45,744 nucleotides of DNA, from positions 1 to 45,744 of the forward strand of contig JANYJH010000274.1 in NCBI GenBank assembly GCA_025361865.1. Direction: 5' to 3'. A model generated the notes under the pieces. That model was not told the DNA's origin. It did not search any database and worked only from the letters and a program-made list of their open reading frames with translations. This DNA comes from Phragmitibacter sp. (GTDB lineage Bacteria > Verrucomicrobiota > Verrucomicrobiia > Verrucomicrobiales > Verrucomicrobiaceae). This document shows positions 1 through 8,476 of the stretch, one piece after another. How positions within the stretch are numbered: position 1 is the stretch's first letter; every line of letters begins with the position of its first letter. The translations under genes and the position numbers were made by a program.

Positions 1-1356
1 ACCTCCACGGAAGCCAAAACCCTGACCCTGGCTGAAGGAGAAGATGATGGCGGAGCCGCAGACACCCTCACCCTCGCTCCCACCCTGGAGCCGAACACGA
101 CGAAGGTGGATGAGGCGATGCTTGTTGACATAATTCAAGTCGCTGAGCGTGACCAGAAATGGAACAAGGCCCCAAGTCCAAAACATTGGGTTACGCCTCT
201 GCCAGCGCATTACGGCTACGATGATGATGCAAAGGAAGGTTCCACCGTTTTGACGAGAACAGTGTTTGTAGCTGTCGAGCCTGGATCAAACAAAGTAGAG
301 CTCGATGTGAAATGCTCCACTCACGGCGGAAGTGGCGGCATTCCAACTTTAGTGGGTATCAAGTCCCAATCAGGCACCATCCTAAGTGACGTCGCGACTA
401 TAGGCAGCGATGGCGTGGCGCATCTCGATTTCACACCGGCGCACGGCATCAACGATGGAAGGCACGAGATTTGCATTGGGGTGGACAAGAACGCCAATGG
501 CAAACTTGATGCCGATGAAGTCGTCGCTTTCCCGTTGGACAAGAAGTTCTGGATTCGTGCGGTGAGCAAAGACGACTACGATAGAGAGATGTTCCATTTG
601 CAATGGTATGTTGAATGGGGGCAAGGTTTAGGATATACAATATCGGCGAGCTTCGTCCGATACTTCGACAGCACTGATGGGACATTAATGGACAGCACGA
701 GCAGCACGCTTGTATCATTCCCTATCACCAAGACCGACTTGACTCTTATCGCAGGATCGACCTACGCACCAATAACCGGAACCACTCAAGTCACGAAGTT
801 CAAGCTCCCAAGCACATCAATAGCAGCCACCAAAATAGGCAAGACTCTGAACTATACGGGATCGAAAGGGATGCGCGGTGTCGTGCATGAAACCTGGTCC
901 AAGAACGAAGCCACATTGAAAGCACCATTTGAGAATGATCCGACTCTCCAGACTTGGACATCACCCCCAATACAGGTCTCTGTAGCCAGTGGATCCATTC
1001 AATTGGACGGAGCTGGCATTGATGATGATCTAACCTATTCCTTCGGCACGGCGGGTATTTCCGGGACACTGACGTTCAAATTGAAGCGGGACCCCACTAA
1101 CCCAAAAAAGGTGCTGATTGATGAACTTGATACGGATTGCGTCGTTGAAGACCTCTATGACTTTGACTGGACCAGAGGAGCAACCTCGGAAAGCCGTCAT
1201 GCCTCAATCGTGCAAATCGGCTGGCAGCCATCAGCCCGAGAAGGCGGTCGCATTTTTGTAACCTCCGTGGACATTAAAGAGCATTACACGACCGGAACAT
1301 TCACAAGCACTGGCGTGGACAAGTTCAACGACTCATGGCCCTTGACTCTAAAGTGA
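1..1356 (+). CDS. C-terminal part of a large protein of unknown function (5' end outside window)
   Basis: The frame is open from the first base of the window, so this is the 3' part (451 residues) of a longer gene; the ATG at 106 is probably internal. I do not recognise the family. The first 35 residues are Thr/Leu/Glu-rich. Around bases 484-519 there is a calcium-loop-like stretch, DKNANGKLDADE, resembling an EF-hand or dockerin loop. The remainder looks like beta-rich, Ser/Thr-rich material, with few cysteines, as in extracellular or surface proteins. The next gene starts about 60 bp downstream on the same strand and encodes an exported protein, so the two may be co-transcribed. Function unknown. 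Confidence 0.75.
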   Translation, partial: TSTEAKTLTLAEGEDDGGAADTLTLAPTLEPNTTKVDEAMLVDIIQVAERDQKWNKAPSPKHWVTPLPAHYGYDDDAKEGSTVLTRTVFVAVEPGSNKVELDVKCSTHGGSGGIPTLVGIKSQSGTILSDVATIGSDGVAHLDFTPAHGINDGRHEICIGVDKNANGKLDADEVVAFPLDKKFWIRAVSKDDYDREMFHLQWYVEWGQGLGYTISASFVRYFDSTDGTLMDSTSSTLVSFPITKTDLTLIAGSTYAPITGTTQVTKFKLPSTSIAATKIGKTLNYTGSKGMRGVVHETWSKNEATLKAPFENDPTLQTWTSPPIQVSVASGSIQLDGAGIDDDLTYSFGTAGISGTLTFKLKRDPTNPKKVLIDELDTDCVVEDLYDFDWTRGATSESRHASIVQIGWQPSAREGGRIFVTSVDIKEHYTTGTFTSTGVDKFNDSWPLTLK

Positions 1357-1416
1357 TCTTCAGACCTAGCATTCAGGCGCTCAGTGACTTTCATGAAAAC
1401 ATCCAAACCTAATACT

Positions 1417-2301
1417 ATGAAGTCTTTTTTCACGTTCCTCATCGTCTCGGCATTTTTAGGAACAGCCGAGGCGGCCTCTCCAACACTTGATGAGTCCATA
1501 CAGCTCATCGAGAAGGCGCTACCCGAAAACCTTGCATCCTTTGTCAACTTGGTCTCGGTCACTCCTTGTCCAGCCCTAGTCACCAAAGGCAACGCAGAAC
1601 TTAAGGATGCTCGTTTGCCAAGCCTGACAGAAGCGATCTTGAAGAAGGTTTCCAGCGTGGAAGTGAACTGGACTGATCCTGATAAGGAGGTGCCTAAACA
1701 AATGATCGGCAATCTGGTCAAACTGCGAAATTGGGTTTTAACAGGCCACCATTACGGCAATATTTTGATTACATCGGCTTGCGACTTTCAGATTGGACAA
1801 TCGTTAATTGTCGGAATCAAAGAATCAAAAATCAGCGCTCTCGAAGTGAAAGTCTATACAGATGAACTCAACAACGTTCAGGTTCCACTGGTTGATTCTA
1901 TTGAAGCGCTTTCGCGTGAAGTTCCAAACTCGGCAAAGATGACGGAGTTGCTGAACATGGTCAGGCGTAATGAGACTGATGACCTACTGCGCATGGGGCG
2001 TTTAATCAGTGAAGAACAAAAGCAGGAACTTTTTGTGCGACCGAATGAACTCTTGCCACGAGCGAACGTGGGAGCGGTGATCCTGCTCCATGCTAGCGCG
2101 TCTGGATATGTGGCTGCGGCTAGAGCACTCGCAGAATATGTTCTAAGGGGAGGGGCGCTCACCTTAGATGCAGCAGCTTTGAAAGCTGATTTGAAGCAAC
2201 GTATTCCGGAGTTATTTCAACAAAAAGTTCCCGCTATGGGCAGAGAAATGGATCCCTCCGCATTGGTCATGCTCATCACAGACGCGCCTCGAAAGCGCTG
2301 A
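1417..2301 (+). CDS. Exported protein of unknown function
   Basis: A 294-residue protein starting at the ATG at 1417. I chose this start because it gives a clean signal peptide (MKSFFTFLIVSAFLGTAEAA, cleavage likely after residue 20-21). In-frame GTG 1384 and ATG 1393 upstream would add a polar extension before it. The mature part is mixed alpha/beta with no motif I recognise. There is no recognisable Shine-Dalgarno sequence. A degenerate copy of its 5' end lies at 2404-2475, so the gene appears to have been duplicated once. Function unknown; periplasmic or secreted location is inferred from the signal peptide. Confidence 0.7.
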   Translation: MKSFFTFLIVSAFLGTAEAASPTLDESIQLIEKALPENLASFVNLVSVTPCPALVTKGNAELKDARLPSLTEAILKKVSSVEVNWTDPDKEVPKQMIGNLVKLRNWVLTGHHYGNILITSACDFQIGQSLIVGIKESKISALEVKVYTDELNNVQVPLVDSIEALSREVPNSAKMTELLNMVRRNETDDLLRMGRLISEEQKQELFVRPNELLPRANVGAVILLHASASGYVAAARALAEYVLRGGALTLDAAALKADLKQRIPELFQQKVPAMGREMDPSALVMLITDAPRKR

Positions 2302-2638
2302 TTCATCTTTCTTCGAGTAGCGATACTACATCGCAGAGTAGTGCGCGCAGTGGGCATATCTGCAACCTTCGTGGACATGAGAAAAACATTCTTTAGCTAT
2401 TTTGTGACGTTCATGAACGCTTTCAAACCTATATTATGAAGCTTTTTTCACGTTCCTGATAGTGACAGCGTTCCAGACGTGCTTCTTCGTGAGATGCGTT
2501 TTTTTTGCTTTCTCATAAGAAAGCTTTGAAGCCCGCTTGCCAAAAGCGGAACTATGCGCATAAATCGCGAAGCGGTTTCTATGGTGAAAACTATTTTCAT
2601 CATCCGCCCTCAAAGCATCCTCATCATCAAAAACACCT
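2302..2638. other. 337-bp intergenic region with a gene relic and small hairpins
   Basis: There is no intact gene here. It holds the degenerate copy of the upstream gene's 5' end (2404-2475), a perfect 7-bp hairpin with a 4-base loop at 2507-2524 preceded by a run of T, and a 6-bp hairpin (CCGCTT/AAGCGG) near 2535-2552. The bases before the next start (2590-2638) are unusually rich in CATCATC and AAAA strings. A promoter for the next gene is expected here, but I cannot point to a convincing -35/-10 pair. Confidence 0.4.
2404..2475 (+). pseudogene. Decayed copy of the 5' end of the exported-protein gene at 1417
   Basis: Bases 2404-2450 align with 1384-1432 over the stretch GTGAC-TTCATGAA...TCAAACCTA...TATGAAG...CTTTTTTCACGTTCCT, with about three quarters of positions identical. 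Two single-base gaps break the reading frame, and similarity fades after about 2475. It is therefore a relic of the start and signal-peptide region of a second copy, not a working gene. A conserved regulatory leader is the alternative, but the match continues into signal-peptide codons, which favours a gene relic. Confidence 0.6.
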
Positions 2639-3382
2639 ATGAATGCGCGTGAACAAGCCCGTTTCGACGGCCTCAAAGGAGCCAGCACTTTCGGCCTCAA
2701 CCATGCCGATGATTTTAAACCGGTGGCCCCGGCCACTCTGCCAACCAAGGCGCAGACGTTATTCGCTGCTCTCGGCACGGTGGCGGATGGTGATCTTGCG
2801 ACAGAGAAGGATACGGTCATCGGCAATCTTGTGCGGAAGACGGCAGATCAACAGTCCGGCACTGGTGATTTCCGGGGCGGAGCGACGAGCAAGAGCGTGA
2901 AGCGGGATGGCTTACTGGCGGAACTGAAGAAGATCAACCGCAGCGCGGCAGCCGTCGCGGATGCGCAGAACAAGCCGGAAATCATGGATAACTTCCGTAT
3001 GCCCCACGAAACGAATGACACGGAAACAGCAGCCCGCGCCCGTGCCTTTGCAGACGCTGCGGAAGCGCTCAAGGGGGAGTTCATCGCGCTGGCTCATCCG
3101 GCGGATTTCATTGAATCCTTGCGCGCTCGCGTCGCTAAATTTGAAGAGGCGGACGGCAGCAAGAAAGCCGGGCTGCAAGATCAGGTGGGAGCAACGAAGA
3201 GCATTGATGAGTTGTTGGGGGATGGCTTGACCATTCTGAAGCAACTTGACGCCATTATGCACAATCTCTACGACGGTGACCCTGCGATGCTGGCCACTTG
3301 GTTGAGCGCAAGCAATATCCAACGTCCGTCTTCTGCGCCTGCGAAGCCGACTCCAACGCCTGCTCCAACGCCCACGCCTTGA
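2639..3382 (+). CDS. Hypothetical protein with Pro/Thr-rich C-terminal tail
   Basis: A 247-residue protein of unknown function. The body (residues 1-225) is predicted to be mostly helical and charged, with no signal peptide or membrane segment, so it is probably cytoplasmic. It ends in a low-complexity tail of repeated Pro-Thr/Pro-Ala (residues about 230-247). The start ATG at 2639 follows an A-rich stretch without a clear Shine-Dalgarno motif. A strong intrinsic terminator follows the stop codon by about 38 bp, so this gene ends its transcription unit. I recognise no catalytic motif. Confidence 0.65.
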   Translation: MNAREQARFDGLKGASTFGLNHADDFKPVAPATLPTKAQTLFAALGTVADGDLATEKDTVIGNLVRKTADQQSGTGDFRGGATSKSVKRDGLLAELKKINRSAAAVADAQNKPEIMDNFRMPHETNDTETAARARAFADAAEALKGEFIALAHPADFIESLRARVAKFEEADGSKKAGLQDQVGATKSIDELLGDGLTILKQLDAIMHNLYDGDPAMLATWLSASNIQRPSSAPAKPTPTPAPTPTP

Positions 3383-3419
3383 TTTGAGCTGGATGGCGTA
3401 GAGAAGGCTTGCTTCATGG

Positions 3420-3455
3420 AAAAGGAGAAGACGCTGTGGCGTCTTCTCCTTTTTT
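3420..3455 (+). terminator. Intrinsic terminator between convergent genes
   Basis: A 15-bp stem (3420-3434 paired with 3439-3453, core GGAGAAGACGC) with a TGTG loop runs into a T-tract ending at 3455. It sits between the stop of the plus-strand gene at 3382 and the stop of the minus-strand pilus operon at 3470. It should stop plus-strand transcription efficiently; the four A residues at the left edge may give weaker activity on the minus strand. Confidence 0.85.
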
Positions 3456-3469
3456 GCTATCAGCGGTAA

Positions 3470-4705
3470 TTAATGCTTGCCGCTCTTCGGTAGGATCGCA
3501 TCTCCGAGGTTGAAGATCGGGCCGTAGATCGCATAGACTAAGAAGCCGACCATGATGCCGAGGAAGACGATGGTGATGGGTTCCAGAATCTTGTCGATCT
3601 GGTTGGCTAGGCCATCGAGTTCGTCTTCATAGTCGTCTGCGATTTCATTGAGCATTTCCGTGCCGCTGCCGGTTTCGGAAGCGAGCTCGATCAGACCGCA
3701 GATGCTGCGGGAGTCTTCTCCGAGCCAGTGAGATTCGATGAGGAAGCCTTCATGGAGAGTGCGGCCTACATTGATGTGAGCGGCCAGCCGTGAGAAGAAC
3801 TCCTTGTAATACCAGTGCCACGAGGCCTCGCAGGTGATCTCTAAGGCGCTGGACAGACGCACGTTCGCGTCAATCAACATGGCCAGGGTGCGGAAGCTCA
3901 CGGCAGAGGCGGATTTCCGCACGATGGAGCCGATCACGGGCAGCTTCATGAAGAGGGTCTGCATGATCTTGGTTCCTGAGATTTTCCCCCAGTTTTGGAA
4001 GAACATATAGAGTCCCACGATGGGCATGGCCACCAGATAAGGCCGATGCAAAAGCAGATCTGAAAGAGCGAGGAGAATCTTGGTTCCCATCGGCAGCGCG
4101 ACGTGCAGGGACTCGTAAAGGTTCTTCATCGCGGGCACGAGGGTGAAGCTCATGATGATGACGACGCCGACGGCCATGCACACGACGACTGAGGGATAGA
4201 TCATCCCGGTCTTGAGTTTGCTGATGATCTTCGCGGCCTTCTTCTGAGCCCCGCCGATCCGCTTGCAGACGGCGGAGAGCTGACCCGCTTCTTCACCGGC
4301 GATGATGAGGGAGAGCAGTTCCTTCGGGAAGATCTTCGGGTGCTTGCTGACGGCATCACTGAATTTCTCACCAATGGAGAGGTCATAGACCATCTGGGCG
4401 ATGAGGCCGCGATAGGTGGGTGATTTGACGCGATTCGCCTGAAGCTGGAGGCTCTTGATCATGCCGATGTTCCGCTCAAGACAGCGGGCGAGGCCGTTGA
4501 AGAACTTCACGCGGTCTTCCAGGTTGTCCCCCGGAAGCGTCAAGCGATGAATGGTCTCATCAATGCCGACGATGTCTTCCACGACGGTGATCTCGTTCGA
4601 AGCTGCGCCTGAGCCGATGAGCGCTTTTTCATGAGTATCCGTATCGACGATGGTCTCGGAGGACTTGCCGGTGTGGATGTTGGTGATGAGAACTTTTTTA
4701 AGCAT
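3470..4705 (-). CDS. pilC: PilC/GspF-like inner-membrane platform protein
   Basis: A 411-residue protein of the type II secretion F / PilC family, the polytopic platform that couples the cytoplasmic ATPase to pseudopilus assembly. Two GspF-type halves are visible. The first (about 75-190) ends in the membrane segment MIYPSVVVCMAVGVVIIMSF; the second (about 275-395) ends in ITIVFLGIMVGFLVYAIYG. A middle membrane segment lies near 225-245. Conserved features are the GEKFSDAVSKHPKIFP stretch in the first half and ASETGSGTEMLNEIADDYEDEL near the end. The length matches the family (about 400). It is the last gene of the minus-strand pilus operon, 18 bp after the pseudopilin gene. The N-terminal 70 residues are less conserved and may contact the ATPase. 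Confidence 0.9.
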   Translation of the reverse strand: MLKKVLITNIHTGKSSETIVDTDTHEKALIGSGAASNEITVVEDIVGIDETIHRLTLPGDNLEDRVKFFNGLARCLERNIGMIKSLQLQANRVKSPTYRGLIAQMVYDLSIGEKFSDAVSKHPKIFPKELLSLIIAGEEAGQLSAVCKRIGGAQKKAAKIISKLKTGMIYPSVVVCMAVGVVIIMSFTLVPAMKNLYESLHVALPMGTKILLALSDLLLHRPYLVAMPIVGLYMFFQNWGKISGTKIMQTLFMKLPVIGSIVRKSASAVSFRTLAMLIDANVRLSSALEITCEASWHWYYKEFFSRLAAHINVGRTLHEGFLIESHWLGEDSRSICGLIELASETGSGTEMLNEIADDYEDELDGLANQIDKILEPITIVFLGIMVGFLVYAIYGPIFNLGDAILPKSGKH

Positions 4706-4723
4706 GACGTGGAGGGGTTGGAA

Positions 4724-5155
4724 TCAATGGAAGCTGGGGCGGCAAACGGTCACGGTCTGGGCCTGGTTCGTGCCACCGGTGGGGTTCAAAATCGTGAGTG
4801 TGCAGGGGATGGTTTCCAAGGTGCCCATGCTGTTCGTGAGGACGACGGTGCCTGCGGTGCCGAAGGTGACGGCGTTCCCGCTGGAGACGAGGAGGGCGTC
4901 TGCGAGATCGTTGTTGTTGGTCGTCGTCGGGAGAATGGAATACGTGGTGGCGGGTGACAGCCCGAGCTGCCAGAGATGCGCGGCGTTATCCTGCATGTTC
5001 AAGGCCAACGTGTAGTTATTGGAGGCGCGCTCTTGCAGGTTCATCGTCGCCAGCATCTTCACAGCTCCGCCGATGGCAGCGCCGATGAAGGCGGAAGCGA
5101 CGAGCACTTCAGCGAAGGAGTAACCGCGTGGTTGCTTGGAACGGAGGTGTTTCAT
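4724..5155 (-). CDS. Small pseudopilin (PilV/GspI-like)
   Basis: A 143-residue protein with a class III prepilin leader: a short basic N-terminus, then RG|YSFAEVLVAS, with cleavage expected after Gly11 and Glu at mature position 5, followed by a hydrophobic helix to about residue 32. The small C-terminal domain is beta-rich and has two cysteines (in TIPCTLTI and TVCRP) that could form a disulfide. Its start overlaps the stop of the upstream gene by four bases, indicating translational coupling. Size and leader fit a minor pilin of the PilV/GspI type, probably part of the tip complex that primes assembly. The exact class is inferred. Confidence 0.85.
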   Translation of the reverse strand: MKHLRSKQPRGYSFAEVLVASAFIGAAIGGAVKMLATMNLQERASNNYTLALNMQDNAAHLWQLGLSPATTYSILPTTTNNNDLADALLVSSGNAVTFGTAGTVVLTNSMGTLETIPCTLTILNPTGGTNQAQTVTVCRPSFH

Positions 5156-6660
5156 CGGACGAGGAAGTAGGGTTTAAACCAGCTATCACGGGGCATGAGG
5201 GTTTCCATGGTGGTGGTCGGAAAGGATGGGGCGATGGGCGTGGTTTCACGCTGAAGAACGAAGCGGAGTGCGTTGGAGGGGTCAGTGCAGGTCAGGGAAT
5301 AGTTGGTGCGGATGCCACCGGTAAGCAGCACGTTTGCAGTGCCGCTGGAAGGGGGCGCGATGTAGAGACTGCGGCCTTCATTGATCAACTGAAGACGCCA
5401 GCGCAACATGCTGCCTGCGAGGCTGGTGGTGCCACTCCAGCCCATGTAAAGTGTGGTCATCGCCGCGCCCGGTGTTCCCACTGCCAGGATGAGGCGACGA
5501 TTGTTCTCCCCGACGAACCGGATGTCACGAGTCGTGCTCTGATCCATGTAAATGATGATCGGAGGCAGGGCATCTGCGTTGGCGAAATCCGTGGCGTTGG
5601 TCTGTCCTTCGATGATGACCTGATCAAACGCTCCGCTGATGTAACAGTGGGTCAGCGCGCTGGTGGTCTGCCCCGGAACCAAGGGGCGGATGGTGATCGT
5701 ATTGAAGGCACTGGCGTTGTAGCTGTAGTTATACGGGGAAGTGCTGGGAGGTGTGTAAGTCGGCGGATTCTGCACGAGCACCTGCACTGGTGAGGAGGTG
5801 GTGCCGCTGTTCGTGGTGCTGGAATAAGTCGTGTAAAGGCCCGCCTGCATGATGGCAAAGACGGAACCCGCAGGGAAGGCGGAATTGTTGACCATATTAA
5901 GAGTGCCATCAATCACCGCTGTCGTGGGGCTGGCCGTGCAGACGGGGAAGTCCGCATAATTATCCGGCAGGACATTGCCAGTGCCAGCATTGTTCAAGGT
6001 GGTCGTCGTGGCTCCGTTGTAACGATGGACCACGGAGGTCGAGCGGACGCCAGCGATGTCCGCGCTGTTATCCCAAACCACGGTGCGGCCATCCACGCGG
6101 ATGTTATGGGTGAAGTAGTAATTCCCAGCTCCGCCGCCATTCGTTTTCTTGTGAATGATCAGGAGGTCACCGAGCAAGGTGGTGGGATAGCTCAGGTGAT
6201 AGTTGTAGATGGAGAGATGCTCTGACTGGGAGCTGTCAGAGGTGGAGGAAGTGCGCTCGTAATAGACGGAGTTATCCAACGTGGGATAAGGGCGGAGGTT
6301 GTTGTAGGGATAGGAGTCTGTGGGATTGGAGGAGCGCTGCGTGGAGCGGAAGACCTTGAGATTCCCATATCCCGCTGCGTTCGCGCCGCCCCAACTGCTG
6401 GGCAGCGTAGCGGTGCTGGTGCTGCGGGTGACATCATCACGGAAGGCGTAGTTGTAGGAGTATTCCTGGTTGATGGCCGCTGAGTTTCCCCAGACGATGT
6501 GACGCTGCACTTCATTGCCGATGGCTTCCGACTGGCGCAACCGGGCAGACATGAGATGCATCCATCCCGCAATGGCGATGGTGCCTGCAAAGATGAACAT
6601 GAGTGCCACGAGCATGGCAGCACCTCTTTGATTGATGAATGGTGTCCGGGGGGGCTTCAT
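5152..6660 (-). CDS. Large PilX/GspK-like minor pseudopilin
   Basis: A 502-residue protein with a prepilin-like N-terminus: NQRG|AAMLVALMFIFAGTIAIAG, a positive stretch, Gly, then a hydrophobic helix. It lacks Glu at mature position 5, which is the hallmark of GspK/PilX-type minor pilins that cap the pilus tip. The remaining 460 residues are Ser/Thr/Asn/Tyr-rich and look beta-rich and surface-exposed. It is much larger than proteobacterial PilX (about 200) and somewhat larger than GspK (about 330). It starts 12 bp after the previous pseudopilin gene and overlaps the next by four bases. It loosely resembles Verrucomicrobia cassette protein A, but I cannot confirm that family. Confidence 0.75.
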   Translation of the reverse strand: MKPPRTPFINQRGAAMLVALMFIFAGTIAIAGWMHLMSARLRQSEAIGNEVQRHIVWGNSAAINQEYSYNYAFRDDVTRSTSTATLPSSWGGANAAGYGNLKVFRSTQRSSNPTDSYPYNNLRPYPTLDNSVYYERTSSTSDSSQSEHLSIYNYHLSYPTTLLGDLLIIHKKTNGGGAGNYYFTHNIRVDGRTVVWDNSADIAGVRSTSVVHRYNGATTTTLNNAGTGNVLPDNYADFPVCTASPTTAVIDGTLNMVNNSAFPAGSVFAIMQAGLYTTYSSTTNSGTTSSPVQVLVQNPPTYTPPSTSPYNYSYNASAFNTITIRPLVPGQTTSALTHCYISGAFDQVIIEGQTNATDFANADALPPIIIYMDQSTTRDIRFVGENNRRLILAVGTPGAAMTTLYMGWSGTTSLAGSMLRWRLQLINEGRSLYIAPPSSGTANVLLTGGIRTNYSLTCTDPSNALRFVLQRETTPIAPSFPTTTMETLMPRDSWFKPYFLVR

Positions 6661-6672
6661 GGTCGGGGGGTT

Positions 6673-7644
6673 CTAGCCGGAAGGGAACATGGGAATGGTG
6701 AACATGTAAGCGGAGCGGCCCGCCATGTGGTTGTAGGCTTTGCGCGGGTCCGTCGCTGCGAAGGTCGCATTCAGAGAGCTAGCCGTGTTGGGGAGCGGCA
6801 GCTTCAGAGAATTCCGGGAGGGATCAGGCCACCAGATGAAGTAGAAGGGTTGTTCAGCGGCTACTTTGAAGTAATCCGGTGGAATGGGCTGCGCAGCGGT
6901 CACGGTGGTTTCTGTCACGGCCAGGCGGTTCGATCTTTCAAAGGCGACGACGGGCGGCGAGAAGGAATCCGTGGCATCTCCTGTGAGGTAGAGGCAGTCG
7001 TAGTAGTCCGTCAGATTGAGATTCACATACCTGCGCACAGCGGCGTAAGTGCCCAGCACACGGCTGCCATTCGGCGCATCCTTGGCCTGCACGAAGTCCA
7101 CGTCATAGACGGCGATGATGGGGATGGTGGTGGCCGTGGAGGAGTAGCCGAGGACGAAGACGGAGTAGTTCGGAGAGCTCAGGTAGTTCCGGTAAGAAGT
7201 GGGGAAACTGGCGGCAGCGGTGGAGACATTCGCGATGAGGTATTGCCGGAAGGCCTCCGGGGTATCCATCTGTGTCCCGGAGGTGGGTGTTGGAAGTGTG
7301 GCCTGACGGATGTAGTTGTAAGTGCCGGAGGGCCGATAAAGGCAATAGACGCCAACGGCAGAGGCGCAGTCAGCGATGAACTTTTCACGGAGCGATTCCG
7401 CACGGGCCACGCTGCCGTAGTTCGGAGCCACATAGGTGCTGATGTTATCCGTGGTGAAATCGTAGAAGAAGTTGCCGACAGTGCCAGAGGGCAACTGCAC
7501 ATAGACGGACTCCGTGTTCTGCCGCTGCCCACGGGCCATCGTGTGGAAGGCCAATGCGGCAGCGCCGATCACCATCGCCACGATGGAAGTGGCGACGAGC
7601 ATCTCTGCGGCGGTGAAGCCCTGACTGAGACGGGACGGTTTCAT
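6673..7644 (-). CDS. Pseudopilin (PilW/GspJ-like)
   Basis: A 323-residue protein with a classical class III leader, LSQG|FTAAEMLVATSIVAMVIGAA: cleavage after Gly9, mature Phe1 and Glu5, then the N-terminal alpha helix. The C-terminal 290 residues are beta-rich with two cysteine pairs (near 93/100 and in YDCLY). The length is close to PilW/GspJ minor pilins (about 200-330). Its start codon overlaps the stop of the upstream PilP-like gene by four bases (7641-7644). Together with the two following genes it forms a minor-pilin trio, as in pilVWX or gspIJK. Confidence 0.85.
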   Translation of the reverse strand: MKPSRLSQGFTAAEMLVATSIVAMVIGAAALAFHTMARGQRQNTESVYVQLPSGTVGNFFYDFTTDNISTYVAPNYGSVARAESLREKFIADCASAVGVYCLYRPSGTYNYIRQATLPTPTSGTQMDTPEAFRQYLIANVSTAAASFPTSYRNYLSSPNYSVFVLGYSSTATTIPIIAVYDVDFVQAKDAPNGSRVLGTYAAVRRYVNLNLTDYYDCLYLTGDATDSFSPPVVAFERSNRLAVTETTVTAAQPIPPDYFKVAAEQPFYFIWWPDPSRNSLKLPLPNTASSLNATFAATDPRKAYNHMAGRSAYMFTIPMFPSG

Positions 7645-8456
7645 TTTTTCTCTTGGGTCGTGGGTGCCATGAATTGACCGAAGAAGGCGAGGGCCTGCTT
7701 GAGAGGAGCTGCGGCATCTACCTTCGCTTCTTCTTTGGCGGCTGTCTTGGGCTCAAGGTCCGCTTCAGCGGGAGTAGGCGGGGCATCTGAAGCCGGAGCA
7801 GCGGAAGCTTTAGCCGATGGCACGGATGCAATGGCATCAGGGAGGATAGCTTCCGTCTGTTCGCCCATACGCTTAGTGCTGTCGTCCGTCGGCTTGTTCG
7901 CAGGTTCCTTCTGGGAGCCAGCGAGCTTGTAGCGGACTTTCGGGCGCACATCCACGTTGATGGTGAGCAGGCGGGCAGGAAGACCCGTGGGCTTCTTTTC
8001 CTGCCATTCCAACTCAATGACTTGGGAGGTGACTTTGCTGACGCGCAGTCCAAGGCTTTGCTCAGGAATCACGCTGGGAACCATCTGACCCTGAGCAAGA
8101 ACCATGTCACCGAGCATGACGCGGGTGCCACGGCTGTCTGGAATCACGCCGACCACGCGCAGTTTCATCAACTGCTCCCGGATGACGTTTTCCTCATTGC
8201 TCGCTTTGAAGTTGTCCTTGTGCTCCTCTTCGGCTTTGCCAAAGGGATTGCGCTCGGAATCCTTCACGCGCTCGGAGGTTTTATCATTGGGCATGAGCAA
8301 CGTGTATTTCACGAAGACCGTCTTGTTTTTGGAAGACGCGGTGGGGTCCATGACTCCCAGCATATCCTTCGGAGGCTGGGCTTGCTGGGCCTGCACAGTC
8401 GTGGCAGCAGAGGCCACGAGCGCGAGGACGGAGAACAGGGTTAGTGGGGTGTTCAC
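7641..8456 (-). CDS. PilP/GspC-like periplasmic protein
   Basis: A 271-residue protein with a signal peptide (cleavage after the Ala of TTVQA, about residue 23) and a GTG start. The segment from about 66 to 155 contains SERNPFGKA, then LRVVGVIPDSRGTRVMLGDMVLAQGQ and VIELEWQ. This is the layout of PilP and GspC homology-region domains, small beta barrels that bridge the inner-membrane PilN/O complex and the secretin. The C-terminal third is Ala/Pro/Glu-rich and probably disordered. PilP is usually a lipoprotein of about 175 residues; this one has no lipobox and a long tail. Its place after PilN/O-like genes supports the assignment, which is by position and short motifs. Confidence 0.65.
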   Translation of the reverse strand: MNTPLTLFSVLALVASAATTVQAQQAQPPKDMLGVMDPTASSKNKTVFVKYTLLMPNDKTSERVKDSERNPFGKAEEEHKDNFKASNEENVIREQLMKLRVVGVIPDSRGTRVMLGDMVLAQGQMVPSVIPEQSLGLRVSKVTSQVIELEWQEKKPTGLPARLLTINVDVRPKVRYKLAGSQKEPANKPTDDSTKRMGEQTEAILPDAIASVPSAKASAAPASDAPPTPAEADLEPKTAAKEEAKVDAAAPLKQALAFFGQFMAPTTQEKK

Positions 8457-8476
8457 GGTATTCAGGGGTGGTGGGA

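Noticed and set aside
4724-7644. Naming the pseudopilins as the Verrucomicrobia four-gene pilin cassette (proteins A-D)
   Set aside because: Leaders and sizes partly fit, but the cassette's own signatures could not be confirmed by eye and a PilV/W/X-like trio explains the genes equally well.
6499-7677. A 392-codon plus-strand open frame
   Set aside because: It is the antisense of two pseudopilin genes that have clear prepilin leaders and overlapping operon junctions.
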